In this document: in pieces, positions 14,450 to 21,515 of the stretch
Layout of the letters: each line of letters starts with the position of its first letter
How positions within the stretch are numbered: the stretch's first letter is position 1
Origin: JAEUSF01 sp964484145
Lineage (GTDB): Bacteria; Patescibacteriota; Doudnabacteria; UBA920
Direction of reading: 5' to 3'
Assembly (NCBI GenBank): GCA_964484145.1
Contig: CAZAED010000010.1
Location: 1-34,702, forward strand
Length of the DNA stretch: 34,702 nt
Program-made: the position numbers and the translations under genes
Notes under the pieces: generated by a model
What the model saw: the letters and a program-made list of their open reading frames with translations, nothing else
What the model was told of the DNA's origin: nothing
Database searches by the model: none

Positions 14450-15622
14450 ATGAATTATTTTGAAATTATTAAAAAAGGGAATGATGGGATTAAAGGGTGG
14501 AAAGGGGCGAGAACTGGGGTTATACATACCGCGCACGGGGATATACAGACCCCGGCGTTTTTACCGATTGGGACTAAGGGCGCGGTTAAAACAGTTACGG
14601 CTGAGGAACTTAAGTTTTGGGGGGCAGACATAATACTGGCTAACACCTACCACCTTTGGCAACGTCCTGGCGATGCGCTTATTTATAAAGCAGGCGGTTT
14701 ACATAAATTTATGAACTGGAAAGGCCCAATATTTACCGACTCAGGTGGCTTTCAGGTTTTTAGTTTGTCTAAAATGCGCAAAGTTATGGAAGCAGGGGTA
14801 CTTTTTCAATTTGACTTAGACGGAAAGCAGGAAATACTTAGCCCAGAAAAAAGTGTAGATATTCAAGCCAACCTTGGAAGTGACATTTGTTTAATTTTGG
14901 ACGATTTTCCTGGGTATCCGTTTGAATATGAAAGAAGCAAAGAATCTATTGCTCTTACAAAGAGGTGGGCGGAGCGCGCAATTAAAGAGCACCAAAAAAT
15001 TGTGTTAGATGGCGACCCAATAAACCCCGGGCAAAAGTTATGGGGTATTGTTCAGGGCGCTTCTTTTCCGGACCTTAGAGAACAGTCTGCTAAAGATATG
15101 GTGTCTTTAGGCTTTGAAGGTTTTGCTATTGGCGGCGTGGCTGTTGGGGAACCTCACGAAGAAATGATGAAAGCAGTAGAAGCGGCTATTCCGCATTTGC
15201 CTGAAACCGCACCAAAACATTTGCTTGGCGTTGGTACGCCTTTTGACATAGTTCAGGCAGTAGCCCGTGGCTGCGACACTTTTGACTGTGTAATACCGAC
15301 GCGCGAAGCGCGCCACGGCAGACTGTATGTGGGCGCAAAAAATAGTGAAGGTAAAGAAGGGTATTCCGCGCTTAACATTAAGCTTGAACAATATAAAGAA
15401 GATTTTACTACTTTAGACAACACTTGTGACTGTTATTTGTGTCTTAATCACACAAAATCTTATCTTCGTCACCTTTTTGCGACCGGAGAGCCTTTGGCTG
15501 AACGCCTTGCGACTATGCATAACTTAAAGTTTTATTTGAATTTAATGAAAAAAATCCGCAATGCTATAACTTACGACTTTTTTGATGAGATGGTAAAAGG
15601 GTACAGAGAAGTAGAAGAGTAG
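14450..15622 (+). CDS. tgt: tRNA-guanine (queuine) transglycosylase
   Basis: This 390-aa enzyme exchanges guanine-34 for preQ1 (bacterial type) in tRNAs with GUN anticodons. It has the TIM-barrel signatures TDSGGFQVFSL (catalytic/base-binding Asp), FAIGGVAVGEP and the nucleophile Asp in TFDCVIPTREARHG. The zinc site CDCYLCLNHTKSYLRHL has three Cys and a His. An earlier in-frame ATG at 14414 would add 12 hydrophobic residues but sits in the hairpin loop upstream of the -10; family alignment favours 14450. No queuosine-synthesis gene is nearby, so precursor may come from elsewhere in the genome or from outside. Confidence 0.97.
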   Translation: MNYFEIIKKGNDGIKGWKGARTGVIHTAHGDIQTPAFLPIGTKGAVKTVTAEELKFWGADIILANTYHLWQRPGDALIYKAGGLHKFMNWKGPIFTDSGGFQVFSLSKMRKVMEAGVLFQFDLDGKQEILSPEKSVDIQANLGSDICLILDDFPGYPFEYERSKESIALTKRWAERAIKEHQKIVLDGDPINPGQKLWGIVQGASFPDLREQSAKDMVSLGFEGFAIGGVAVGEPHEEMMKAVEAAIPHLPETAPKHLLGVGTPFDIVQAVARGCDTFDCVIPTREARHGRLYVGAKNSEGKEGYSALNIKLEQYKEDFTTLDNTCDCYLCLNHTKSYLRHLFATGEPLAERLATMHNLKFYLNLMKKIRNAITYDFFDEMVKGYREVEE

Positions 15623-15658
15623 TAGGTAGTAGGTAGCCAGCATGAACAATTCTTTGGC

Positions 15659-15687
15659 TTGAGAAATAAAAATATTTGTGTTATAAA
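15659..15687 (+). promoter_or_regulatory. sigma70 promoter of the secreted-protein gene
   Basis: TTGAGA (15659-15664), 17-nt spacer, TATAAA (15682-15687), followed by a ~45-nt leader. The preceding TTTGGC also precedes the -35 at 16289. Confidence 0.7.
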
Positions 15688-15736
15688 TAAGCGTTATGCG
15701 GTTTGAAGCCGCTAATGAAAATCAAGGAGAACGACA

Positions 15737-16207
15737 ATGAAACAGATTAAAACACTTGCTCTGGTTATTCTGTTGCTTGTGCTACATGCACCCTTGGTGC
15801 TGGCGCAGGCGACCACCACACATTCAAGCGATCGTCAGGACGTTAACTTGGTCATCCAAAGCCCCTGCCAGGGAAGCGAACCCGTTGCATTGGCCGCCAC
15901 CTTGGCCATTACTAGCCAGGTGACCATTGATCCGGCCGGTGGATTCCACCTGCAATCCCTACTTCACATGCAGGGAAACGGCTTGGGGATGGAAAGCGGG
16001 GATAGATACCTGGTTAGCCAGTTACAAAAAAGTGAGCTCCAAAGCAATAGCTCGCCCCCCTTTACTTTTACCTCAACGGCAAAATTCAGCATCAACCGAC
16101 TTGGTAAGGGGATTGATTACCAGGCATTGGTGTTAGTTCACTATACCGTGGACGAAGACGGAAATGTGAAGGCGTCGGTGAACAATTCGACTTTTGTCTG
16201 CAAGTAG
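15737..16207 (+). CDS. GC-rich orphan gene: secreted hypothetical protein
   Basis: This 156-aa protein has a classical Sec signal peptide: basic start MKQIK, hydrophobic core to about residue 21, and a likely cleavage after VLA (residue 23). The mature ~130 residues are Ser/Thr/Gln-rich and probably beta-structured, with two cysteines (SPCQG and the C-terminal FVCK) that could form a disulfide outside the cell. No known domain. AAGGAG is placed 8 nt before ATG. It has its own promoter and a very strong terminator, and its composition and codon choice are GC-rich relative to tgt before it and glyS after it. Function unknown. Confidence 0.82.
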   Translation: MKQIKTLALVILLLVLHAPLVLAQATTTHSSDRQDVNLVIQSPCQGSEPVALAATLAITSQVTIDPAGGFHLQSLLHMQGNGLGMESGDRYLVSQLQKSELQSNSSPPFTFTSTAKFSINRLGKGIDYQALVLVHYTVDEDGNVKASVNNSTFVCK

Positions 16208-16240
16208 GTGAGCGACAGAGGGTTGCTTGCCTGCGGGTTC

Positions 16241-16279
16241 CCCCGGGTGGCGCGTGAAAGCGTGCTACCTGGGGTTTTT
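16241..16279 (+). terminator. strong rho-independent terminator
   Basis: An almost continuous 14-bp GC-rich stem (16241-16254 / 16261-16274, some wobble pairs) with a 6-nt loop is followed by five T. It ends the secreted-protein gene. Confidence 0.92.
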
Positions 16280-16288
16280 ATATTTGGC

Positions 16289-16317
16289 TTGACTTTTTGG
16301 TGCGGGTATGGTAAATT
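16289..16317 (+). promoter_or_regulatory. sigma70 promoter of the 79-aa gene
   Basis: TTGACT (16289-16294), 17-nt spacer, TAAATT (16312-16317) with a TG one base upstream. The leader contains a 7-bp hairpin CGTGACA/TGTCACG (16331-16337 / 16348-16354). Confidence 0.7.
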
Positions 16318-16384
16318 GTGAAGTCGGTTTCGTGACATATCTGCAGTTGTCACGGGCTGATAATCTAAATTGGAGTAGCATAGA

Positions 16385-16624
16385 ATGGACGTCAATAAGA
16401 TGTTGCAGGATCTGCGCGCCGAGCGCGCGATGATTGAAGAAGCCATTTTCAGCCTCGAGTGCCTTGCTCGGGGCGAGAAACGCCGTGGCCGGCCGCCGGC
16501 CTGGAAGACGGCGGCGCAGGGTGTTGTGCCGGCTGAAGCATCGGCACCGAACAAGCGCGGCCAAAAGCGGCGGAGTAAAGTGAAAGGAGGGGTGTTCAAA
16601 ATGCCGGAATCTCAGGCGTCCTAG
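16385..16624 (+). CDS. GC-rich orphan gene: small basic hypothetical protein
   Basis: This 79-aa protein has a helical N-terminal third (MDVNKMLQDLRAERAMIEEAI) and a disordered, very basic middle with an AT-hook-like KRRGRPPAW and KRGQKRRSK, which suggests nucleic-acid binding. It recalls short 'RAERDRIEQAI...RGRP' proteins I associate with GC-rich phyla, so transfer is plausible. The row starting at 16441 has 42 of 60 bases G+C, far above the genome background. It has its own promoter, a GGAG ribosome-binding site and its own terminator. Function unproven. Confidence 0.75.
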   Translation: MDVNKMLQDLRAERAMIEEAIFSLECLARGEKRRGRPPAWKTAAQGVVPAEASAPNKRGQKRRSKVKGGVFKMPESQAS

Positions 16625-16650
16625 GGACGTCTAACAACCGGCAAGGCAGG

Positions 16651-16679
16651 ACGGGTTCGCAACGTGCGGGCCCGTTTTT
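16651..16679 (+). terminator. rho-independent terminator
   Basis: ACGGG / CCCGT (16651-16655 / 16671-16675) with further pairing possible in the G-rich loop, then five T. It ends the 79-aa gene. Confidence 0.7.
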
Positions 16680-16703
16680 CATTTTGGCAAAAAGGGCTTA
16701 TTT

Positions 16704-16712
16704 TGATATAAT
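16704..16712 (+). promoter_or_regulatory. extended -10 promoter of glyS
   Basis: TGA-TATAAT at 16704-16712 gives a start about 40 nt before the glyS ATG. No strong -35 is seen. Confidence 0.6.
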
Positions 16713-16759
16713 ACTACTGAAAATTAATTAAATGCACTACAGAAAACTACAGAAATTAT

Positions 16760-18052
16760 ATGAATGACATTAATCTGATGGATAAAATAGTTAGTCTTTG
16801 CAAACGCAGAGGGTTCGTCTTCCCTGGCAGTGAAATTTATGGCGGACTTGCGAATAGTTGGGACTACGGGCCTTTGGGCGTGGAATTAAAAAACAATATA
16901 AAACAGCTTTGGTGGAAAAAGTTTGTGCAAGGACGAGAAGACGTTGTTGGAATAGATGCGGCTTTAATTATGAATCCAAAAGTATGGGAAGCTTCCGGTC
17001 ACGTAGCAACTTTTAACGACCCAATGGTGGAATGTAAAAAATGTCACGAACGTTACAGAGCCGACCAATTACCGGAAAAATGCGAAAAGTGTGGTGGCAA
17101 AGAATTTACAGAAGCCAAGCAATTTAACTTAATGTTTAAAACAAACCTTGGTCCGGTGGCAGATGAAAAGTCCGCGGTATACTTGAGGCCTGAAACCGCG
17201 CAGGGTATGTTTGTGAATTTTAAAAATATTATTGACTCTAGTAGAAAGCAGGTGCCTTTTGGTATTGCACAAATTGGCCCGGCATTTAGAAATGAAATTA
17301 CTCCTGGTAATTTTATTTTTAGGACACGCGAATTTGAACAAATGGAAATAGAGTTTTTTGTAAAGCCCGAAGAAGCAGATAAGTGGTTTGAGTATTGGCT
17401 TGAGCAGCAAAAAGAGTGGCTTAAGGAAATGGGTATTTTAGAAAATTCAGTTTTTGTGGAAGTGCCTGAAAGTGACCGAGCTCACTATAGTAAACGAAGT
17501 ATAGACACAGAATACAAATTCCCATTTGGACAAAAAGAATTATATGGCCTTGCAAACCGCACGGACTTTGACCTAAAAAACCATATGGAAAAGTCCGGAC
17601 AGAGTTTGGAATACTCAGACCCGCATACCAACGAAAAATTTTTACCGTACTGTATAGAGCCAACTTGGGGCGTAAACAGGACTTTGCTGGCCGTGCTATG
17701 TTCGGCTTACGATGATTCCAATCCTGAAAATATCGTACTCCATCTTCCTCCCAAACTCGCGCCCTACAAAGCTGCGGTGTTTCCATTGCTTAAAAACAAG
17801 CCCGAGTTAGTTACTAAGGCTAAAGAAATTTACCATGACCTACAAAAACATTTTAACGTAGCCTGGGATGACCGAGGGAACGTAGGTAAACGTTACTACA
17901 GCCAAGACGAAATTGGCACGCCTTTTTGTGTAACCGTTGACTTTGACACCATAGAAAAGGACGGTATGGTTACTGTGCGCAATCGCGACACCAAAGAACA
18001 GCCAAGGGTGAAAATTGAAGAGCTGGCAGGATATATATTAAAGAATTTATAA
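16760..18052 (+). CDS. glyS: glycyl-tRNA synthetase, class II single-chain type
   Basis: This 430-aa enzyme attaches glycine to tRNA-Gly and is of the homodimeric (eukaryote/archaeal-like, Thermus-like) kind, not the alpha2-beta2 form. Signatures are the N-terminal KRRGFVFPGSEIYGG...WDYGPLG, a zinc ribbon with CKKC and CEKCGG, the class II motif 2 region (GPAFRNEITPGNFIFRTREFEQMEIEFF), motif 3 (EPTWGVNRTLLAVL) and the C-terminal anticodon-binding domain. Length is typical of short bacterial versions. It has its own promoter and is followed at 16 nt by a very small membrane-protein gene. Confidence 0.98.
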   Translation: MNDINLMDKIVSLCKRRGFVFPGSEIYGGLANSWDYGPLGVELKNNIKQLWWKKFVQGREDVVGIDAALIMNPKVWEASGHVATFNDPMVECKKCHERYRADQLPEKCEKCGGKEFTEAKQFNLMFKTNLGPVADEKSAVYLRPETAQGMFVNFKNIIDSSRKQVPFGIAQIGPAFRNEITPGNFIFRTREFEQMEIEFFVKPEEADKWFEYWLEQQKEWLKEMGILENSVFVEVPESDRAHYSKRSIDTEYKFPFGQKELYGLANRTDFDLKNHMEKSGQSLEYSDPHTNEKFLPYCIEPTWGVNRTLLAVLCSAYDDSNPENIVLHLPPKLAPYKAAVFPLLKNKPELVTKAKEIYHDLQKHFNVAWDDRGNVGKRYYSQDEIGTPFCVTVDFDTIEKDGMVTVRNRDTKEQPRVKIEELAGYILKNL

Positions 18053-18067
18053 AACCTAAAAAATTTT

Positions 18068-18181
18068 ATGAAAAAACTTTTTAAACAATACATGTCATGG
18101 CGGTCGGATTTAAGGTATATGTGGACTGTGGGAGCTATAGTCGCGCTTTTGCTTTTATTCGGAAAAATTTTTGGTAAATAA
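18068..18181 (+). CDS. 37-aa single-pass membrane protein
   Basis: This short frame encodes a basic N-terminus (MKKLFKQYMSWRSDLRYM), one hydrophobic segment (WTVGAIVALLLLFG) and a KIFGK tail, a convincing tail-in or signal-anchor layout. It starts 15 nt after glyS and its stop codon ends 2 nt before the first RAYT palindrome. No function can be given. It is too short for most gene callers. Confidence 0.6.
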   Translation: MKKLFKQYMSWRSDLRYMWTVGAIVALLLLFGKIFGK

Positions 18182-18183
18182 TT

Positions 18184-18241
18184 GTAGTTGCCCGATTTAT
18201 CGGGCTCTGAGGTTTAGAAGCTTGATAAATCAAGCAACTAC
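18184..18241. repeat. left RAYT-flanking palindrome (family B)
   Basis: Outer arms GTAGTTGC / GCAACTAC are perfect over 8 bp. Inner palindromes CCGATTTATCGG and TTGATAAATCAA flank a central spacer. Confidence 0.9.
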
Positions 18242-18254
18242 ATACAAAATTAAT

Positions 18255-18668
18255 ATGTACGCTTTAAAAGACATCCGGCTAAAACAATACGACTACAAAA
18301 CCGATGGTTACTATTTTGTAACAGCAGTATGCCACGAAAGAAGTAATTTTCTGGAAGGAAAAGAAAGTTTGGTTGAATTGGAACTAAAAGATTTGATAGC
18401 TAAGACCCCGGGATCATTATTAGACTATTTTGTTGTTATGCCGAATCATGTCCATGTTATTTTTATTTTGCACAATAGCAAAATGTATTTAGGCGAACTA
18501 GTTAGAAGGTTTAAAGCTAAAATATCCCACAAGCTGGGCCAAAAGCTTTGGCAACCCAATTATTATGAACATGTCATTAGAAATGAAAAAGCTTTAGAAA
18601 AAAATAGAGAATATATTGTTAATAATCCGCAAGAACTGCTTTTAAAATTTGAACAATTCTATGCGTAG
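18255..18668 (+). CDS. REP-associated tyrosine transposase (RAYT, Y1 HUH family)
   Basis: This 137-aa single-domain Y1 transposase has YFVTAVCHERSNFLEG, the HUH metal motif in MPNHVHVIF, and the C-terminal WQPNYYEHVIRNEKALEKNREYIVNNP with the catalytic Tyr. RAYTs nick and rejoin single-stranded REP hairpins. The first ATG of the longer frame lies in the left palindrome; the ATG at 18255 fits the family N-terminus (YALKDIRLKQYDYKT, then YYFVTAV). The stop TAG (18666-18668) is part of the right palindrome. No Shine-Dalgarno is visible. It appears intact and is likely active or recently active. Confidence 0.92.
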   Translation: MYALKDIRLKQYDYKTDGYYFVTAVCHERSNFLEGKESLVELELKDLIAKTPGSLLDYFVVMPNHVHVIFILHNSKMYLGELVRRFKAKISHKLGQKLWQPNYYEHVIRNEKALEKNREYIVNNPQELLLKFEQFYA

Positions 18669-18714
18669 TCGCCTAATTTATTAGACTCTGAAGCTCAATA
18701 AATTGAGCAACTAC
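18665..18714. repeat. right RAYT-flanking palindrome (family B)
   Basis: Outer arms GTAGTCGC / GCAACTAC (7 of 8 paired) with inner palindromes CTAATTTATTAG and CTCAATAAATTGAG. It supplies the RAYT stop codon and ends one base before the next start codon. Confidence 0.88.
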
Positions 18715-18715
18715 A

Positions 18716-19900
18716 ATGCAGATATCAAGACTAAAAAATCTTCAAACTTCACTTAAAAATCCTATCTTAATAAAGAAAAAAGAAAACCTGTTTTATTTAA
18801 CAGGTCGGTCTTTTGATTATAGGGCGGAAGAATATTTGTTGATCACAATGAAAAACATTGTTGGTTTTGGTAGTGGACTTGAGAATATGGACTGGATAAA
18901 AAAGAGTGATAGATTAAAAAATATTGGGCAATATTTAAAAGGTTATAAACAGTTAGGTATTGAATATGGGTTTACTTATGGGGAAGGGGAGTATTTAAAA
19001 TATAAGATTTCTGATTTAGGATATAAGATTTTGGTAAAGCCGGAAAGAAGTGTAGTTGATGAAATGAGGCAAATAAAAAGCGCAGAGGAATTGGAAAAAA
19101 TTAGGAAATCTATGGAAATTGTTGAAAGGGTATTTGGGTTGGTAAAAAAACAATTACGTAGTGCAGGGCATCGGCCTGCTTGGACAGAAGAAAAACTTGC
19201 TAAATTTATAACATCAGCGGGATTTAAATTAGGAGCGGAAGATATAAGTTTTCCAGCAATTGTAGCTTCTGGTGCTAATGCGGCTATTCCGCACCATGTG
19301 CCGTCATTACGCAAATTAAGAGCGGGGGAGTCAATCATCATCGATTTTGGTTTTAAATACCAAAATTACTGTAGTGATTTTACGCGGACAGTGTTTTTAA
19401 AAAAGGTTCCTAAAAACTTAGAAGTAGCATATAATCAAGTAGAGAAGGCATATAATGGGAGTATGGATTTTGTGTCATTCCGGCCGAATGCATCTGAGAG
19501 CCGGAATCCAGGAGCTTATATATCTGGATCCCGGATAGCCCTCGCAAAGCCTCCAACTTCGCTAAAGCTTCGTCGGACAAGTCGGTTTTCCGGGATGACA
19601 AAGTCAATTACTGGCAATGATGTTTACCAAAAATCCGTAGACATTTTAGCCGAAAAAAAATTAGACAAATATTTTATACATTCGCTTGGCCATGGTACGG
19701 GCCTTGAAATTCACGAACTTCCTAACCTTTCGCCTAAGTCTAAAGACGTTTTAAAAAACGGCATGGTGTTTAGTGTAGAGCCGGGCGTGTATATGCCACA
19801 CTTAGGTGGAATAAGAATAGAAGATTTGGTATATTTAGAAAATGGAAAAGTAAAAAAATTTATTAATGTTCCAACAAGGTTAAAGGACAATATTATATAA
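18716..19900 (+). CDS. M24 metallopeptidase (Xaa-Pro aminopeptidase type) with repeat insertions
   Basis: This 394-aa cytosolic aminopeptidase-P-like enzyme has an N-terminal creatinase-like domain (about 1-115) and a C-terminal pita-bread domain. The dinuclear metal ligands are visible: D210 (IIDFGF), D221 (CSDFTRT), His in HSLGHGTGLEIHE, and the two Glu in FSVEPGVYM and IRIEDLVYL. Repeat DNA is read in frame at residues ~93-106 (family E), ~148-155 (a half palindrome starting GTAG) and ~253-295 (a 128-nt palindrome, family A). The last replaces the short loop normally between the metal-binding strands, so the fold may tolerate it. The start codon is 1 nt after the RAYT palindrome with no Shine-Dalgarno. 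Activity is likely but unproven. Confidence 0.88.
   Translation: MQISRLKNLQTSLKNPILIKKKENLFYLTGRSFDYRAEEYLLITMKNIVGFGSGLENMDWIKKSDRLKNIGQYLKGYKQLGIEYGFTYGEGEYLKYKISDLGYKILVKPERSVVDEMRQIKSAEELEKIRKSMEIVERVFGLVKKQLRSAGHRPAWTEEKLAKFITSAGFKLGAEDISFPAIVASGANAAIPHHVPSLRKLRAGESIIIDFGFKYQNYCSDFTRTVFLKKVPKNLEVAYNQVEKAYNGSMDFVSFRPNASESRNPGAYISGSRIALAKPPTSLKLRRTSRFSGMTKSITGNDVYQKSVDILAEKKLDKYFIHSLGHGTGLEIHELPNLSPKSKDVLKNGMVFSVEPGVYMPHLGGIRIEDLVYLENGKVKKFINVPTRLKDNII
18992..19033. repeat. TAAGATTT repeat, in-frame copy (family E)
   Basis: TTAAAATATAAGATTT then TTAGGATATAAGATTTT units are translated as YKISDLGYKIL. It is the near reverse complement of the ATP-grasp copy at 2264. Confidence 0.6.
19158..19179. 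repeat. possible half RAYT-type palindrome in frame
   Basis: GTAG followed by the GCAGG...CCTGC inverted repeat, translated as RSAGHRPA at a site where M24 enzymes usually have a short 'KPGMTE' turn. It could be one arm of a family-B-like element. Confidence 0.35.
19473..19600. repeat. RPE-like palindromic element inside the M24 gene (family A)
   Basis: It starts TGTCATTCCGGCCGAATGCA and ends TTTTCCGGGATGACA. The first ~43 nt match the reverse complement of the 30476 copy almost base for base. It is read in frame as about 43 residues. An inner segment (TTCGCTAAAGCTTCGTCGG) looks like a second palindromic repeat nested within it. Confidence 0.85.
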
Positions 19901-19904
19901 TTTT

Positions 19905-20198
19905 ATGAGAAATGAGAAACGTGTTGAATTTCAAGCGGCATCGTCAGAACAAGTTGAGGAGTTACGTGGTTTATCGGAAAGATATATAAAACTAGCCCAG
20001 CTTCAGGAGAAAAGCGGATATGAATTAATCGATGATGAGGAAAAAAAAAGAATTGGTTTACAAAATGAGATAGCTTTGGCTTTTGTAAGTCATAAAGCTG
20101 GTACCCATATTACTTATGGTAATTATTTAGATTTTAAAGCATCTTTATTACCATTAATTCAAGAATTAGAAGTAATTCAACAACTTTCAAAAAAATGA
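19905..20198 (+). CDS. hypothetical helical protein coupled to the M16 protease
   Basis: This 97-aa acidic protein is predicted to be mostly helical, with no signal peptide and no known motif. Its TGA stop overlaps the start of the M16 protease gene (ATGA, 20195-20198), so the two are translationally coupled and may act together. Family not recognised. Confidence 0.65.
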   Translation: MRNEKRVEFQAASSEQVEELRGLSERYIKLAQLQEKSGYELIDDEEKKRIGLQNEIALAFVSHKAGTHITYGNYLDFKASLLPLIQELEVIQQLSKK

Positions 20199-21457
20199 AA
20201 TTCACTAAAAAAATATTATCTAACGGGTTAACTGTAATAGAAGTTCCTTCCAGCGACGCGCAGAGTGTGGTGGTGGATTTTTTTGTTAAGACCGGCTCAC
20301 GGAGCGAAAGCGCAAAAGAAAGCGGTATTAGTCATTTTTTGGAACACTTTTTGTTTAAGGGTACTAAAAAGTACCCTACGGCTTTGGCAATATCTTCGCT
20401 TATAGACAGTATTGGTGGGGAAATGAATGCCAATACAGGAAAAGAGCACACCCAGTTTTACATTAAGGCGGCCTCACAGCACTTAGAGCTTATTTTTGAA
20501 GTGCTTACAGATATGATACAAAACCCCCTGTTTGATACAGAAGAACTTGAACGTGAAAAAGGCGTAATTGTGGAAGAAATAAATATGTACAAAGACACGC
20601 CTATGTACGAAATAGAAAACATACTTGAGCAGCAAATGTGGCCGAAAGAAGCTTTGGGTAGGGACATTGCGGGTACTAAAGAAACAGTGACCAAGTTTAC
20701 GCGTGAAATGTTTTTAGACTATATAGACCGCCACTACCAAACCCCAAATATGATTTTGGGCGTTTCGGGTAAGTATAATCAGACGCAGTTAAATAATTTA
20801 ATAGAAAAATATTGGAAAAAAATCCCAAAGAAAAAATTTCATGGCTGGGACAAAGCAAAAGACGTGCAAAAGCAGCCGCGCCTAAAAGTTCAGTTTAAAG
20901 AAACAGAGCAAGCGCATTTGGCTATGGGCTTTAAGGGTTTAAAGTATGGCGACAAAAGAACCGCGGCACAATCGGTTTTGTCCGCAATATTAGGCGGCGG
21001 TATGTCTTCCAGGTTATTTATTGAAGTTAGGGAACGAAGAGGTTTAGGCTATTATGTTAGAGCCAGCGGTTCTAGTTACCAGGACACGGGCGTGTTTAAT
21101 ATTGGGGCAGGGGTACAGGTTGTAAAAATAGAGGAAGCCATAAAAGTAATTATGGACGAGTTAGATAAAATAAAGCGCTACTTGGTAGCGCCGGAAGAAT
21201 TAACGAAAGCTAAAGAATTTTTAAAGGGTAAAACTATTTTAGCGCTTGAAGACAACCAAGTAAGACTAGACTGGTTTTTAGACCGAGCTGCCTTTTACCC
21301 AGACATAAAAACCCCACAAGAAGCGTTTGAAAGAATAGACAAAGTAACGGTTAAAGATGTTCAAAGTTTGGCAAAGACGCTATTTAAAAAAGAACATATG
21401 TCTTTGGCTATAATAGGTCCGTATAAATCAGATAAGGCTTTCCGAAAAATAATTTAG
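20195..21457 (+). CDS. M16 family zinc peptidase
   Basis: This 420-aa member of the pitrilysin / mitochondrial-processing-peptidase-like group has the inverted zinc motif H47-F-L-E50-H51 and the downstream Glu ligand in REKGVIVEEINMYKD. Two M16 halves follow (about 1-210 and 215-420); the second contains RRGLGYYVRASGSS, typical of substrate contacts. The length equals the single-chain bacterial form that works as a dimer. It is probably a cytosolic processing or clearance peptidase, as no signal peptide is present. Confidence 0.95.
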   Translation: MKFTKKILSNGLTVIEVPSSDAQSVVVDFFVKTGSRSESAKESGISHFLEHFLFKGTKKYPTALAISSLIDSIGGEMNANTGKEHTQFYIKAASQHLELIFEVLTDMIQNPLFDTEELEREKGVIVEEINMYKDTPMYEIENILEQQMWPKEALGRDIAGTKETVTKFTREMFLDYIDRHYQTPNMILGVSGKYNQTQLNNLIEKYWKKIPKKKFHGWDKAKDVQKQPRLKVQFKETEQAHLAMGFKGLKYGDKRTAAQSVLSAILGGGMSSRLFIEVRERRGLGYYVRASGSSYQDTGVFNIGAGVQVVKIEEAIKVIMDELDKIKRYLVAPEELTKAKEFLKGKTILALEDNQVRLDWFLDRAAFYPDIKTPQEAFERIDKVTVKDVQSLAKTLFKKEHMSLAIIGPYKSDKAFRKII

Positions 21458-21515
21458 TAACCGGTATTATAAAATGGTTTAAAATTATGTCAATTTTATT
21501 TAATTTTATTTAATT

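Larger units (their letters stand above)
18184..18714. mobile_element. RAYT transposase unit flanked by REP-like palindromes
   Basis: A Y1 transposase gene lies between two palindromes with the same plan (18184-18241 and 18665-18714). This is the layout of REP-associated tyrosine transposases, single-strand HUH enzymes thought to spread REP sequences. The unit ends one base before the start codon of the M24 peptidase gene. Same-plan palindromes elsewhere in the window (2523, 23851) are likely non-autonomous products. Confidence 0.85.

Noticed and set aside
16141..16599. Long minus-strand frames opposite the GC-rich genes (also at 10588-11052)
   Set aside because: They are antisense shadows of GC-rich coding sequence without start signals, while the plus-strand genes have promoters, Shine-Dalgarno sites and terminators.
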